Source: Chryseobacterium daecheongense | Lineage (GTDB): Bacteria > Bacteroidota > Bacteroidia > Flavobacteriales > Weeksellaceae | Assembly (NCBI RefSeq): GCF_003729955.1 | Contig: NZ_RJTX01000003.1 | Span: 105,297 to 169,296, forward strand | DNA length: 64,000 nucleotides | Direction of reading: 5' to 3' | Position numbers and translations under genes: made by a program | In this document: piece by piece, positions 54,237 to 63,360 of the stretch | Position numbering within the stretch: the stretch's first letter is position 1 | Layout: each line of letters starts with the position of its first letter | The notes under the pieces: model-generated | Told to the model about the DNA's origin: nothing | What the model saw: only the letters and a program-made list of their open reading frames with translations | Database searches by the model: none

Positions 54237-54562
54237 TGGAAATTACCAATTTGCAAACGCAGGTGGACGAATGGATTAAAACCATTGGAGTCCGGTATTT
54301 TAATGAGCTTACCAATATGGCCATGCTTACGGAAGAAGTAGGCGAAGTAGCCAGAATTATTGCCAGAAGATATGGAGAGCAAAGTGAAAAAGAAAGCGAT
54401 AAGAGCAAAGATTTAGGAGAAGAACTTGCAGACGTTTTGTTTGTAACTTTATGCTTAGCCAACCAAACCGGAGTCAATCTGCAGGAAGCTTTCGACAGAA
54501 AAATGAAAGTAAAAACTGACCGCGATAAAGAGCGTCATCAGAACAATGAGAAATTGAAATAA
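54236..54562 (+). CDS. MazG-like nucleotide pyrophosphohydrolase
   Basis: This 108-residue cytoplasmic protein matches the short MazG-like/all-alpha NTP pyrophosphohydrolases. The metal-binding acids are seen as LTEEVGEVARIIA (EExxE pattern, near 31-43) and LGEELADVLFVTLCLA (ExxxD pattern, near 60-75). Such enzymes hydrolyse nucleoside triphosphates, often non-canonical ones, to monophosphates. It starts with ATG overlapping the lipoprotein stop and precedes aroA by 134 bases. Physiological substrate is not visible. Confidence 0.88.
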   Translation: MEITNLQTQVDEWIKTIGVRYFNELTNMAMLTEEVGEVARIIARRYGEQSEKESDKSKDLGEELADVLFVTLCLANQTGVNLQEAFDRKMKVKTDRDKERHQNNEKLK

Positions 54563-54696
54563 TAAAAATTAACATTTATATTCTTTTTTACGTTTCAATT
54601 ATCCTTCTACAGATAAAGATACTTTACAAACAAGAATAACATGGTGCAGCAATCAGGATGATGTAATGTACTGTAAACAATGAAGTTCAATATAAA

Positions 54697-55917
54697 ATGA
54701 AGCTAGAAAAATCACACCTATCAGCCAATAAAACCATACAGATCAGCGGTTCGAAAAGTATTTCGAATCGTTTGTTGATTTTGGAAAGTTTATTCAACAC
54801 GATAAAAATTGGCAACCTGTCTAATTCTCAGGATACTCAATTATTAAAAAAAGCATTGTCTGAAAATACAGAGATCGTAGATATTCATCATGCCGGAACA
54901 GCAATGCGTTTCCTTACTTCCTATTATTCGATCCAGGACGGAAAAACAACCATTCTTACGGGTTCCAAAAGAATGAAAGAAAGACCTATCAAAAATTTGG
55001 TCTCTGCTTTACAAAATCTTGGTGTAGACATCGAATATATGGAAAATGAAGGCTTTCCCCCATTAAAAATCAAAGGGAGAAAAATTACCAAGACTACAGT
55101 GGATGTCCCCGCTAATATTTCGAGCCAGTTTATTACTTCTCTCCTATTGATCGCCGGAAAACTAGAAAACGGATTAGAAATCAATTTGGTAGGAGAAGTA
55201 ACTTCAAGGTCCTATATTGAAATGACATTGGACATTCTGACGAAGTTCGGAATTAAAAATAGCTTCACAGGAAATACCATCAAAGTAGAACCTTTTGATG
55301 AGCATTCATCTTTGATGAATTATGAAGTGGAGAGCGATTGGAGTTCTGCTTCCTACTATTATTCGATTTGTGCCTTAGGAAGAGAAACCTTACACCTGAA
55401 AAGCTTTTATCAAGAATCTACCCAGGGAGATTCTGCCATTGCGAAAATCTATGAAAAGTTTTTTGGAATTAAAACCATTTTCTCAGAAAATGAACATCAA
55501 ATAACATTGCAGCCGGATCCAAACTTTTCCTACCCTGAAAAGATTGTTCTGGACATGAATGACTGCCCGGATATTGCACAAACTCTTTGTGTAACAGCGT
55601 CTGCACTTCATATCCCTTTTGAAATTTCAGGATTAGGAACATTGAGAGTGAAAGAAACCGACAGACTGCTGGCTTTATATAATGAGTTGAAAAAAATAGG
55701 TGCTGAAACTGAAATCACTGATTTAACTATTAAATCAGTCAGTTTTGGTGAAGCGGAAGAAAATATTTCTATCCAAACCTATCAGGATCATAGAATGGCG
55801 ATGAGTTTCGCACCATTTTGTCTGATCAAAGAATTGACTATTGAAGATGAAGATGTAGTGGAAAAATCGTATCCGATGTTTTGGGAAGATCTCAATACTA
55901 TTTTAGTAAAAAACTAA
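54697..55917 (+). CDS. aroA: 3-phosphoshikimate 1-carboxyvinyltransferase (EPSP synthase)
   Basis: This cytoplasmic enzyme joins shikimate-3-phosphate and phosphoenolpyruvate in the shikimate pathway. The N-terminal SGSKSISNR (residues 17-25) binds substrate, GTAMRFLTSYYS is the PEP-binding region near 70, and the C-terminal part shows DMNDCPDIAQTLCV, LRVKETDRL and YQDHRMAMSFAP. Length is 406 residues, slightly short but normal for Flavobacteriia. It lies 134 bases after the MazG-like gene and 2 bases before an SDR gene. No promoter motif was found upstream. Confidence 0.95.
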   Translation: MKLEKSHLSANKTIQISGSKSISNRLLILESLFNTIKIGNLSNSQDTQLLKKALSENTEIVDIHHAGTAMRFLTSYYSIQDGKTTILTGSKRMKERPIKNLVSALQNLGVDIEYMENEGFPPLKIKGRKITKTTVDVPANISSQFITSLLLIAGKLENGLEINLVGEVTSRSYIEMTLDILTKFGIKNSFTGNTIKVEPFDEHSSLMNYEVESDWSSASYYYSICALGRETLHLKSFYQESTQGDSAIAKIYEKFFGIKTIFSENEHQITLQPDPNFSYPEKIVLDMNDCPDIAQTLCVTASALHIPFEISGLGTLRVKETDRLLALYNELKKIGAETEITDLTIKSVSFGEAEENISIQTYQDHRMAMSFAPFCLIKELTIEDEDVVEKSYPMFWEDLNTILVKN

Positions 55918-55919
55918 TT

Positions 55920-56720
55920 ATGAATACACCTCAAGTTATAATCATCACAGGAACATCTTCAGGAATAGGTTTTGTTTTAGCCGAATACTTTGGAAAAAAA
56001 GGCCATAAAGTATATGGATTAAGCAGAAAATATACTGAAAGCTCATACTTTACATCCATCCCTACCGATGTTACAGATAATTCAGCAATCCAAAATGCTA
56101 TTGCTGAAGTTTTAAAAACAGAAACAAGAATTGATGTACTTATCAACAATGCCGGAATGGGAATGGTAGGTGCTGTAGAAGATTCTGCGAAAGAAGATAT
56201 CCTCAAATTATTCAACCTGAATCTGGTAGGTGCAGTTCAGATGATGAGTGCGGTTCTTCCTAAAATGCGTGAAAATAAATCCGGAAAGATCATTAATATT
56301 TCAAGTATTGGGAGTGAGATGGGACTACCTTTCCGTGGATTTTATTCTGCTTCCAAATCAGCTTTAGATAAGGTAACGGAAGCCATGAGATATGAAGTGT
56401 ATCCTTGGAATATTGATGTATGCTCTCTTCATTTAGGAGATATTAAAACCAATATTGCGGAAAACAGAGTGAGAACAAAGGTATCTGAACCATATAAGAA
56501 TGTTTTTGAAAAAGTGTATTCTTTGATGAATGCTCATGTAGGAGAGGGAACAGAGCCTTTAGAAGTTGCTGCATATATTGAAGCCCTCCTGAGTAAGAAT
56601 AAATGGAAAGCTCATTATTATTTTGGTAAATTCGGACAAAAAATAGGGGTTCCATTGAAATGGATACTTCCCCAGGGAACCTATGAAAATTTAATGAAAA
56701 AATATAATAAACTGGATTAG
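55920..56720 (+). CDS. Short-chain dehydrogenase/reductase
   Basis: This 266-residue cytoplasmic NAD(P)-dependent oxidoreductase has the nucleotide motif TGTSSGIG at 10-17, NNAGMGMVG near 80, the catalytic serine in ISSIGSEMG and the YxxxK motif in FYSASKSAL near 141-145. Substrate is not known. ATG at 55920 is chosen, 2 bases after the aroA stop, because the Rossmann fold begins there; the longer frame from 55881 overlaps aroA. Likely co-transcribed with aroA. Confidence 0.92.
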   Translation: MNTPQVIIITGTSSGIGFVLAEYFGKKGHKVYGLSRKYTESSYFTSIPTDVTDNSAIQNAIAEVLKTETRIDVLINNAGMGMVGAVEDSAKEDILKLFNLNLVGAVQMMSAVLPKMRENKSGKIINISSIGSEMGLPFRGFYSASKSALDKVTEAMRYEVYPWNIDVCSLHLGDIKTNIAENRVRTKVSEPYKNVFEKVYSLMNAHVGEGTEPLEVAAYIEALLSKNKWKAHYYFGKFGQKIGVPLKWILPQGTYENLMKKYNKLD

Positions 56721-56739
56721 TTTCAGTTTTTAAAGGAGT

Positions 56740-58344
56740 TTGAAGCTATTATTGAAAATATTTTTTGTATTGTTCTGTGTTTTTGTTCAGGCACAGAAGA
56801 AACAATATTGGCTTATCGATTCCCAGACCAACGTTAAGAAAAAGGTAAAAGATTCTGCTTCTGCGGTAAAGTTCCTGGATTCTCTCGCTCAAAACAATTA
56901 TTTTTTCACCGAGCTTAAAGAAGTAAAAGTAAAGGGCGACAGTACGGAAATTTTTTACGATAAAGGAAAAAACTTTAATGAAACCTATGTAAACCTTTCC
57001 GACTCTATTGTTCAGAAAACAAAGGAACAGAGAGAATTCTTCACTAAAAATTTAGATTCTACCAAAAAGAGCATCAATAAAAGATATATTGATGACGGAT
57101 ATTCTTTTAGCCGGATCAAGTCAAAATATAAAGGTCAGAAAAACGGATATCCTGTAGTAGAACTTGACATTAATAAGAATGATAAAAGGACTATTGATGG
57201 TTTCGTGGTAAAAGGCTATGAAAGGGTTCCGAAAAGATTCATTAAAAATCTTGAAAAGGATTTCAAAGGCAAAACCTATGACGATAAGAATCTTGTAGCC
57301 ATCAATAAAAATTTCCAAAGTCATCCTTTTATTACCTTGGAAAGGCCGCCACAAACTTTGTTTACAAAAGATTCCACCCGGATCTATCTCTTCATGGAAA
57401 AAAGAAAAACCAATACTTTTGATGGGGTAATCGGTTTCGGAAATGATAAAACAGATAAGTTTACGTTGAACGGAACACTGAACGTGAATTTCAGGAATAT
57501 GTTCAACGGATTCGAAACCATCAATCTATATTGGCAGAGAAACCCGGATAAAGGCCAGACGTTTGACCTGGCAACGGATATTCCTTACCTCTTTAAATCC
57601 AACGTAGGTTTGAATATGAAGGTGAATATTTTCAGACAAGACTCTACTTTTGCCAATGTGAAAGCGCTTCCTGCACTTTATTATCATTTGAACAGCCGTA
57701 ATAAGATTGGTCTTAGAGGAACTTTTGAAAGCTCAAGTATTATTGATACATTATATGTTCAGGGAAAAGATTATAATAAAAAGGGGATCGGAATCTGGTT
57801 TGAAATGATAGAACCTACCGATATTGATCTTTTCCTTTACAAAACAAAGATCAACGGAGGATATGATTATCTTACAACGACATATACAAAAGATAATATT
57901 AAAGCACCTCAAAACCAGTTTTACTTTTTTGGAGAGCATAATTATCATATCAATGGTAATCATTTTCTCAATATAAAGGCTGAAGGTGCTATGATGGATT
58001 CTAAGATCGAGTTTTCCGCCAATGAATTATACCGCTTCGGAGGGTGGAATTCTATGCGGGGATTCAATGAAAGCTCTCTTGCTGCCGATTTCTACTACTA
58101 CGGAAGTTTAGAATATCGGTATTTGATCGGAAATCAGGCTTTTTTTGATGTCTTTGGACAATACGGACAACTCAACAACAAATCTTTAAACGTAAAGCCC
58201 AAGCTTTATAGTGTCGGGCTCGGGTTCAATTTTTTTATTCCCATAGGACTCATGAGCTTCCAGCTTTCCAATGGGAATGAATTCGGAAATCCTTTTAAAT
58301 TTAATGATATAAAAATCCATTGGGGAATTCTGAGTAGATTCTGA
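56740..58344 (+). CDS. Omp85/BamA-like outer-membrane protein
   Basis: This 534-residue protein has a short signal (MKLLLKIFFVLFCVFVQAQ), a periplasmic region (about 20-195) with a POTRA-like strand set (DGFVVKGYERVPKRFIKNLEKDFKGK), and a C-terminal beta barrel from about 230. The barrel contains RFGGWNSMRGFNESS (the motif RGxN resembles the Omp85 VRGF loop) and ends GILSRF with aromatic last residue. It may insert or assemble outer-membrane proteins or lipids; exact role is unknown. The start is TTG at 56740; an alternative TTG at 56752 lies 13 bases after an AAAGGAG sequence, a Shine-Dalgarno-like element unusual in this phylum. Terminator follows. Confidence 0.8.
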   Translation: MKLLLKIFFVLFCVFVQAQKKQYWLIDSQTNVKKKVKDSASAVKFLDSLAQNNYFFTELKEVKVKGDSTEIFYDKGKNFNETYVNLSDSIVQKTKEQREFFTKNLDSTKKSINKRYIDDGYSFSRIKSKYKGQKNGYPVVELDINKNDKRTIDGFVVKGYERVPKRFIKNLEKDFKGKTYDDKNLVAINKNFQSHPFITLERPPQTLFTKDSTRIYLFMEKRKTNTFDGVIGFGNDKTDKFTLNGTLNVNFRNMFNGFETINLYWQRNPDKGQTFDLATDIPYLFKSNVGLNMKVNIFRQDSTFANVKALPALYYHLNSRNKIGLRGTFESSSIIDTLYVQGKDYNKKGIGIWFEMIEPTDIDLFLYKTKINGGYDYLTTTYTKDNIKAPQNQFYFFGEHNYHINGNHFLNIKAEGAMMDSKIEFSANELYRFGGWNSMRGFNESSLAADFYYYGSLEYRYLIGNQAFFDVFGQYGQLNNKSLNVKPKLYSVGLGFNFFIPIGLMSFQLSNGNEFGNPFKFNDIKIHWGILSRF

Positions 58345-58369
58345 TTTTCCCTGAATATAACATATAAAG

Positions 58370-58395
58370 CCTTACATACAACATGTAAGGTTTTT
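58370..58395 (+). terminator. Rho-independent terminator of the Omp85-like gene
   Basis: CCTTACAT and ATGTAAGG form an 8-bp stem with a 5-base loop followed by T residues, 26 bases after the stop. Confidence 0.8.
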
Positions 58396-58604
58396 ACTTT
58401 TTCCAGACAATATCAGCATTTACTCTTCAATATGATCAAATACGGAATAATTTTTGAATACTATTTAATAAAACTAATTTATATTTTACTATTACATATC
58501 AATAACAAACTATTGAGAATCAATAAATAATAATAAAAAAGTATCGTTTTTTATTTCGTAATTTGGCCGTTTTTATTATTTTCACTTTATTAAATTTAAA
58601 TACC

Positions 58605-59183
58605 ATGAAAAAACACAAGCTTTCCGTAATTTTATCTTTAACTGCCTTAGCATTTGCTACACAGCTGAATGCTCAGGATAGCAACACAGACAATCACACT
58701 ATTGGAATTACAATTCCTGAAGTGGCATTAGTAGATATAGAACCTGCTGCCAGTAAAAATATTACCATGGGATTCACAGCACCTACTGAAGCAGGTTTAC
58801 CGATTACCCTTACCGGGACAAATAATACTCTTTGGCTGAACTATTCTTCCATTAAATCCGTTACGGATGCTACCCGCACTGTTTCTGTTAAACTGAATGC
58901 AGTAATTCCGGGAGTAGACATCAAGGTCACGGCAGCTGCGGCTACCGGATCCGGAGCGGGGACATTGGGAACTCCATCTGCACAATTAATTTTAAGTGCA
59001 GCTGATCAGACAATTATTTCAGGAATTGGAAGTGCTTATACAGGTGATGGTGCTAATAATGGGCACAATCTTACGTACGCATTAGCTCCTGGAAGTGGAT
59101 CGGGTTCGGTAGCGGCATATGCAGACCTGCAAGCTACTACAACGGCTGTAGCTACGGTAACGTATACTATTTCTGACAATTAA
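58605..59183 (+). CDS. Pilin-like secreted protein, candidate major subunit
   Basis: This 192-residue protein has a signal peptide (about 1-23, LNAQ) and a mature beta-rich domain with no cysteine. The mature N-terminus (about 30-46, HTIGITIPEVALVDIEP) alternates hydrophobic residues, as in the donor strand of fimbrial subunits. The C-terminus ends in a strand (ATVTYTISDN). A clear paralogue lies at 62818 and shares TAPTEAG, IPGVDIK, GTLGTP and YTGxGANNGH. The closest analogy I see is with alpha-fimbrial pilins (CS1/CFA-I type). It precedes a chaperone-like and an usher-like gene, separated by a hairpin. Direct structural proof is lacking. ATG at 58605 gives the signal peptide; the longer frame from 58563 does not. 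Confidence 0.65.
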   Translation: MKKHKLSVILSLTALAFATQLNAQDSNTDNHTIGITIPEVALVDIEPAASKNITMGFTAPTEAGLPITLTGTNNTLWLNYSSIKSVTDATRTVSVKLNAVIPGVDIKVTAAAATGSGAGTLGTPSAQLILSAADQTIISGIGSAYTGDGANNGHNLTYALAPGSGSGSVAAYADLQATTTAVATVTYTISDN

Positions 59184-59221
59184 ATTTTAAAAAAAGTACC
59201 GAAGTTTCATCTTAAAAATAT

Positions 59222-59259
59222 AAGAAGAAGTTGAATCATCAATTTCTTCTTGGCTTTTT
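59222..59259 (+). terminator. Terminator-like hairpin between pilin-like and chaperone-like genes
   Basis: AAGAAGAAGTTGA pairs with TCAATTTCTTCTT (one G-T pair) around a 4-base loop and is followed by GGCTTTTT. It lies about 40 bases after the pilin-like stop and 25 bases before the next start, so it may let most transcripts end after the first gene. Confidence 0.7.
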
Positions 59260-59283
59260 GTTGACTTTATTTTAAATCCAAAT

Positions 59284-60090
59284 ATGACAGGAATGATCAA
59301 GCGTATTTTATTTTTAGTTACCTTATTTTTACACATCGGTTTTTTACATGCAAGCATCGTTATCCTTAATGGACTTACTCACAGCTATAAAGTTGAAGGA
59401 GGTAAGACTTATAAAGGAAAGATCAGTATGGAAAATACAGACAGCACTCCTCAAAATGTAAAAATCTATTTACAGGATTTCAGCTATAAAGCGGACGGAT
59501 CAATCAGTTACAGTGCTCCCAAAACCAATGAAAAGACCAACGCAGACTGGATAAAGCTGACGACCAACCTACTTACTTTACAAGCTAAAGAAAAGACTGA
59601 ACTATATTATGAAATTACAGTTCCGGATACAATTGCACAGGTAGGGAGTTACTGGAGTGTCATTATTATTGAACCAGTAGAAAATATTCAGCCTGATAAA
59701 AAGGAGGGCATTACCATTACTTCCATTATCCGGTATGCTGTTCAGATTATTACAGATTATAATTCGGAAAGTGCAAAACCGGATCTTAAATTTGAAAGTG
59801 TAAGAATTGACAAAGAAGACGGCAAGCAGATTTTAAAAATTGCAATTGCGAATAAAGGAAATCTTTATTGCAAACCAACTGCTACCGTGGAAGTATATCA
59901 CCGTAAAAACGGACAAAAAGCAGGCGTATTCTCAAGCCAGGCGATGGGTTTACTGCCTTCAACATCCAAATTATTTTATATTGATATCAGCAAATTGCCT
60001 CCTGATCAATACAACGCTGCTATCATAGCAACAGATGAAGACGAAAATGCTTTCGCCCTCAATGTGGAATTAGAAGTAAAAAATGATTAA
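59284..60090 (+). CDS. PapD-like two-domain periplasmic chaperone candidate
   Basis: This 268-residue protein has a signal peptide (about 1-23) and two predicted Ig-like domains. Domain 1 (24-132) starts SIVILNGLTHSYKVEGGKTYKG and ends WIKLTTNLLTLQAKEKTELYYEI..VGSYWSVIIIEPVE. This follows the PapD order of a strand, a 'F.V.P...L' strand, 'L.I' and a 'WLNV' strand before the domain end. Domain 2 (about 145-266) begins ITSIIRYAVQIIT and ends ENAFALNVELEV. Function as a subunit chaperone is inferred from fold and from its place between a pilin-like and an usher-like gene. It could also be related to DUF916/WxL-interacting proteins. Its last 8 bases overlap the next gene. ATG at 59284 is used; ATG at 59293 is possible. 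Confidence 0.6.
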   Translation: MTGMIKRILFLVTLFLHIGFLHASIVILNGLTHSYKVEGGKTYKGKISMENTDSTPQNVKIYLQDFSYKADGSISYSAPKTNEKTNADWIKLTTNLLTLQAKEKTELYYEITVPDTIAQVGSYWSVIIIEPVENIQPDKKEGITITSIIRYAVQIITDYNSESAKPDLKFESVRIDKEDGKQILKIAIANKGNLYCKPTATVEVYHRKNGQKAGVFSSQAMGLLPSTSKLFYIDISKLPPDQYNAAIIATDEDENAFALNVELEVKND

Positions 60091-62821
60091 AAATTGGGTT
60101 ATATTATATCTCTTTTTATTCTTTCCGGCACTTATTTTTGCTCAGCAACAAAGTCATGATTTTGACGATAAGAAAGATAGTCTGCTACCGGGAACATCTA
60201 CTTCTATTTCCTTTACCATAGAAAATCCGGCTTCTGACCCCAAAACATTTATTGCTCAGGTTGAAACTTCAAGCCTGCATATCATTCCCATATCATCCCA
60301 GACTGAATTTTCAATCCCTGCAAAAGAAAGAAGTGTGTTTATAGCTCCTTTACGTATTGCTACGGAAACACCACAAGGAAAGTATACGATCACCTTAAGA
60401 ATAACGGAAAAAGATACTGAAAATATTCTTACCATGTCTTCGGAGATAACAGTATTGGGAAATAGGAAACTCTCTCTTACCTTATTGGATGCTCCGGAAT
60501 TCATAAAAGCAGGAGAAACCATTACTGCCAATTTTCTTCTTAAAAACAGTGGAAATATTACAGAAACCATTACTCTGGAAAGTAAAACAGCCTCTGTTAA
60601 AGGAAATTCCGTAATCCATTTACCTTCCGGTGAAACAAAAATTATTTCCATTAATAAAGCTACAAACCCGGATATGGGAAAAAATGAATTCCAAAATCTT
60701 GATTTATCGGCTTACTACAGCAAAGATCGTCAAACGGTTTATGCCAGCGTGAAAATTATTCCGGTAAAACCTATTGAAGAGGATATTTACCATCGTTTTC
60801 CCATTTCCGCTTCTCTATCATTCATTGGTATGCAAAACAGGGGTATTTATCATGATGGGTTTCAAGGAGAAATATATGGTAAAGGAAGCTTGAGCGAGGA
60901 AAATAAAGATATCCTTGAATTCAGAGCTGTAACAAGGAATCCGGTTGAATTCAACTCATTTACACAGTATGAAGAATATTTTATTAATTATAAACGAGAT
61001 CATTTTTTTATTCATTTAGGAGACAAAACCTATTCGTCATCATTCTTAACAGAATTTGCACGGTATGGACGTGGCGCAGAAGTTCGCTTTGATTTAAAAA
61101 GATTGAGCATTGGCGGATTCTACAATCATCCTAGATTTTTCCGTGATATTAAGGATGAGTTTAATGTATTTTCCCAGTTGAAAATCGGAAAAGAATCTGA
61201 AATTACTGCCGGATATTTACATAAAATCCCCCGACAGAATGAGAACAACTATAGTTTTAGTAACGCAATATTAGATTCTCCGGCACATATTCCTTATGCA
61301 ACAGGAAAGTTTCAATTGAATAAACATTTTACTATTTCGGGAGAATTGGCTTATAGTAAAACTGATCTCACAGAAGGAAATGCTTACATGGTACAAGCTC
61401 AGGGAAATTTTGAAAAACTCACCGGAAACATCATGTACATGAGAGCCAGTCCTGAATTTTCAGGATATTTTACCAATACCAATACATTAAATGGAAATCT
61501 GCAATATAAACTTACCAAAAAAATAAACGTTTTGGCCAACTATATTGAAGATGCAAGAAACTTTCAAAGAGATACTTTACTGTTATCTGCGCCCTACAGA
61601 AAGTTTTTTCAATATGGTATCAGTTACAGGTATGTGAAAAACGGATCTTTGACATTTTATAATGGATTTCAAAAATATGAAGACCGTCTGGAGCCTAAGC
61701 AATTTGATTATTACGAGAAGTTTTTTAAAATAAATCTCGATCATCAATTAGGAATATTTCAACTGAGCCTTCAAAGCCAATTTGGAAAAACAGAGAATTA
61801 TCTGACCGGCTTTACCGGAAATTCCAGTTTTTATACCGCCAATATCAGTTTTGAAAAGTTTAAGACCTCTTTTAATGTATATGGAAGTTATGCCATTACA
61901 TCACGCTATCAGATGCAGAATCAGAAACAAATCTATTATGGGGCGCGTATCATGAGCATGTTTTCTGAAAAAACATATTTCAGTCTTTTTTATCAGAATA
62001 ATTATATTCCTGAAGAATATTTTAATGATCGGAATCTGTTTGAGATCCTTTTTCATCAGCAACTTTTTCATGGTCATGAATTTGATATTTCCGGGCGCTA
62101 CACCTTACAACGCGGTGAACTTGGAAACAAAGATTTTATATTTTCCTTGCGTTATACAATGCGTCTTAATGTTCCCGTAAAAAAAATTGCTGAGTATACT
62201 ACACTATCAGGAAATATAAGTAATCTTGGCGTTAAAAAGACTTCCGGAATCAGGTTAGTTTTGGGAAATCACTTATCAGTTACTGATAAAAATGGTGATT
62301 TTATATTTAAAAATATCACACCCGGAGAATATTTTCTTGAAATAGACAGGTCAACAATAGAGATCAATGACATTCCTGATGTTACAATACCTGCTGCAGT
62401 AAACCTTATTAATAAAGAGAATGTTTTTAATTTCGGATTAACAACAGCAGCCAGCATCCAGGGAAATATTCAACTTATAGAGCCTAAAGATAATCAACTA
62501 AGTTTTGCTCAATTTTCCAAAAAGGATAAAAAGAAAAAAGACAATATTATTATACAAGTGTCTAATGGAGAACAAACTTACCGGAAAATATGCTTTATAG
62601 GCGAGAACTTTGATTTCACATACCTATGCCCGGGAAATTGGACGGTGAAAATATACAGAAATGGATTAGACAAACGCTATAAAATATCTGTGGATACTTT
62701 TCAGGTTGTATTAAAGCCATCTGAAGCTAAAAGCATAGTTATTAATATAATCAAACAACAAACAGAAGTTAAATATCAACAGGAACCTATAAAAGTGGGC
62801 TATAATGAAATAAAAAAATGA
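60083..62821 (+). CDS. Usher-like outer-membrane beta-barrel protein with Ig-like ends
   Basis: This 912-residue protein has a signal peptide (about 1-21). Two beta-sandwich domains follow (about 22-225; the second contains FIKAGETITANFLLKNSGNIT). A long barrel-like region spans about 238-700, with alternating hydrophobic strands ending in aromatic residues (FQYGISYRYVKNGSLTFY, YGARIMSMFSEKTYFSLFYQN). The C-terminus has a carboxypeptidase-regulatory-like domain (from 705, TLSGNISNLGVKKTSGIRL) and a last beta domain from about 790. The layout matches a chaperone-usher pore with C-terminal Ig-like domains. It starts 8 bases inside the chaperone-like gene and overlaps the next gene by 4 bases. 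Sequence identity to known ushers cannot be claimed. Confidence 0.6.
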   Translation: MIKNWVILYLFLFFPALIFAQQQSHDFDDKKDSLLPGTSTSISFTIENPASDPKTFIAQVETSSLHIIPISSQTEFSIPAKERSVFIAPLRIATETPQGKYTITLRITEKDTENILTMSSEITVLGNRKLSLTLLDAPEFIKAGETITANFLLKNSGNITETITLESKTASVKGNSVIHLPSGETKIISINKATNPDMGKNEFQNLDLSAYYSKDRQTVYASVKIIPVKPIEEDIYHRFPISASLSFIGMQNRGIYHDGFQGEIYGKGSLSEENKDILEFRAVTRNPVEFNSFTQYEEYFINYKRDHFFIHLGDKTYSSSFLTEFARYGRGAEVRFDLKRLSIGGFYNHPRFFRDIKDEFNVFSQLKIGKESEITAGYLHKIPRQNENNYSFSNAILDSPAHIPYATGKFQLNKHFTISGELAYSKTDLTEGNAYMVQAQGNFEKLTGNIMYMRASPEFSGYFTNTNTLNGNLQYKLTKKINVLANYIEDARNFQRDTLLLSAPYRKFFQYGISYRYVKNGSLTFYNGFQKYEDRLEPKQFDYYEKFFKINLDHQLGIFQLSLQSQFGKTENYLTGFTGNSSFYTANISFEKFKTSFNVYGSYAITSRYQMQNQKQIYYGARIMSMFSEKTYFSLFYQNNYIPEEYFNDRNLFEILFHQQLFHGHEFDISGRYTLQRGELGNKDFIFSLRYTMRLNVPVKKIAEYTTLSGNISNLGVKKTSGIRLVLGNHLSVTDKNGDFIFKNITPGEYFLEIDRSTIEINDIPDVTIPAAVNLINKENVFNFGLTTAASIQGNIQLIEPKDNQLSFAQFSKKDKKKKDNIIIQVSNGEQTYRKICFIGENFDFTYLCPGNWTVKIYRNGLDKRYKISVDTFQVVLKPSEAKSIVINIIKQQTEVKYQQEPIKVGYNEIKK

Positions 62822-63360
62822 AAATGAAAAACATCTGCCAAATATCATTTATAATTTGTTCCTTTTTTTTCTGTGAAGTTTTTTCACAAACTTCAGGAAA
62901 CAAAAATGCTTCCATAGCATTACCTGTTGTAACCTTATTGGATGTTGAACCTGCAGGGAATATTACTCTCAATTTTACAGCTCCCACGGAAGCCGGAAGA
63001 GCGATTGTGAATCCCACAGGTAATACAACCAAATGGATAAATTATACATCAGCCATTGCCCCGGGAGGTGTTAGCAGACGAATAACCGCCTCAGTAAATC
63101 AGACTATACCTGGTGTGGATATTAAAATACAGGCAGCTACAGCTTCCGGAGCAGGAGGCGGTACATTAGGAACTCCTTTAGGTCAAATAACAATTACCAC
63201 AACACCCGTAACCATCATCAATGGAATTGGAGGAGCTTATACGGGAACTGGAGCGAATAACGGACACAGACTTACAATAATAATTGCTCCCAATACATAT
63301 TCCAATTTATCTGCTGTTAACAATACTTCTATTGCCATCACTTACACAATCACAGAATGA
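62818..63360 (+). CDS. Second pilin-like secreted protein
   Basis: This 180-residue protein is a paralogue of the gene at 58605. It has a signal peptide ending VFSQ (about 1-24), a donor-strand-like mature N-terminus (ASIALPVVTLLDVEP, 31-45), and shares FTAPTEAG, IPGVDIK, GTLGTP, INGIGGAYTGTGANNGH and a C-terminal strand (IAITYTITE). It overlaps the usher-like stop by 4 bases (ATGA), so translation is coupled. A minor subunit or linker of the same fibre is a reasonable inference. No cysteines are present in the mature part. Confidence 0.65.
   Translation: MKMKNICQISFIICSFFFCEVFSQTSGNKNASIALPVVTLLDVEPAGNITLNFTAPTEAGRAIVNPTGNTTKWINYTSAIAPGGVSRRITASVNQTIPGVDIKIQAATASGAGGGTLGTPLGQITITTTPVTIINGIGGAYTGTGANNGHRLTIIIAPNTYSNLSAVNNTSIAITYTITE

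Noticed and set aside
60256..60651. Minus-strand open frame of 131 codons in the usher-like gene
   Set aside because: It lies wholly within a long supported gene and shows no motif of its own.
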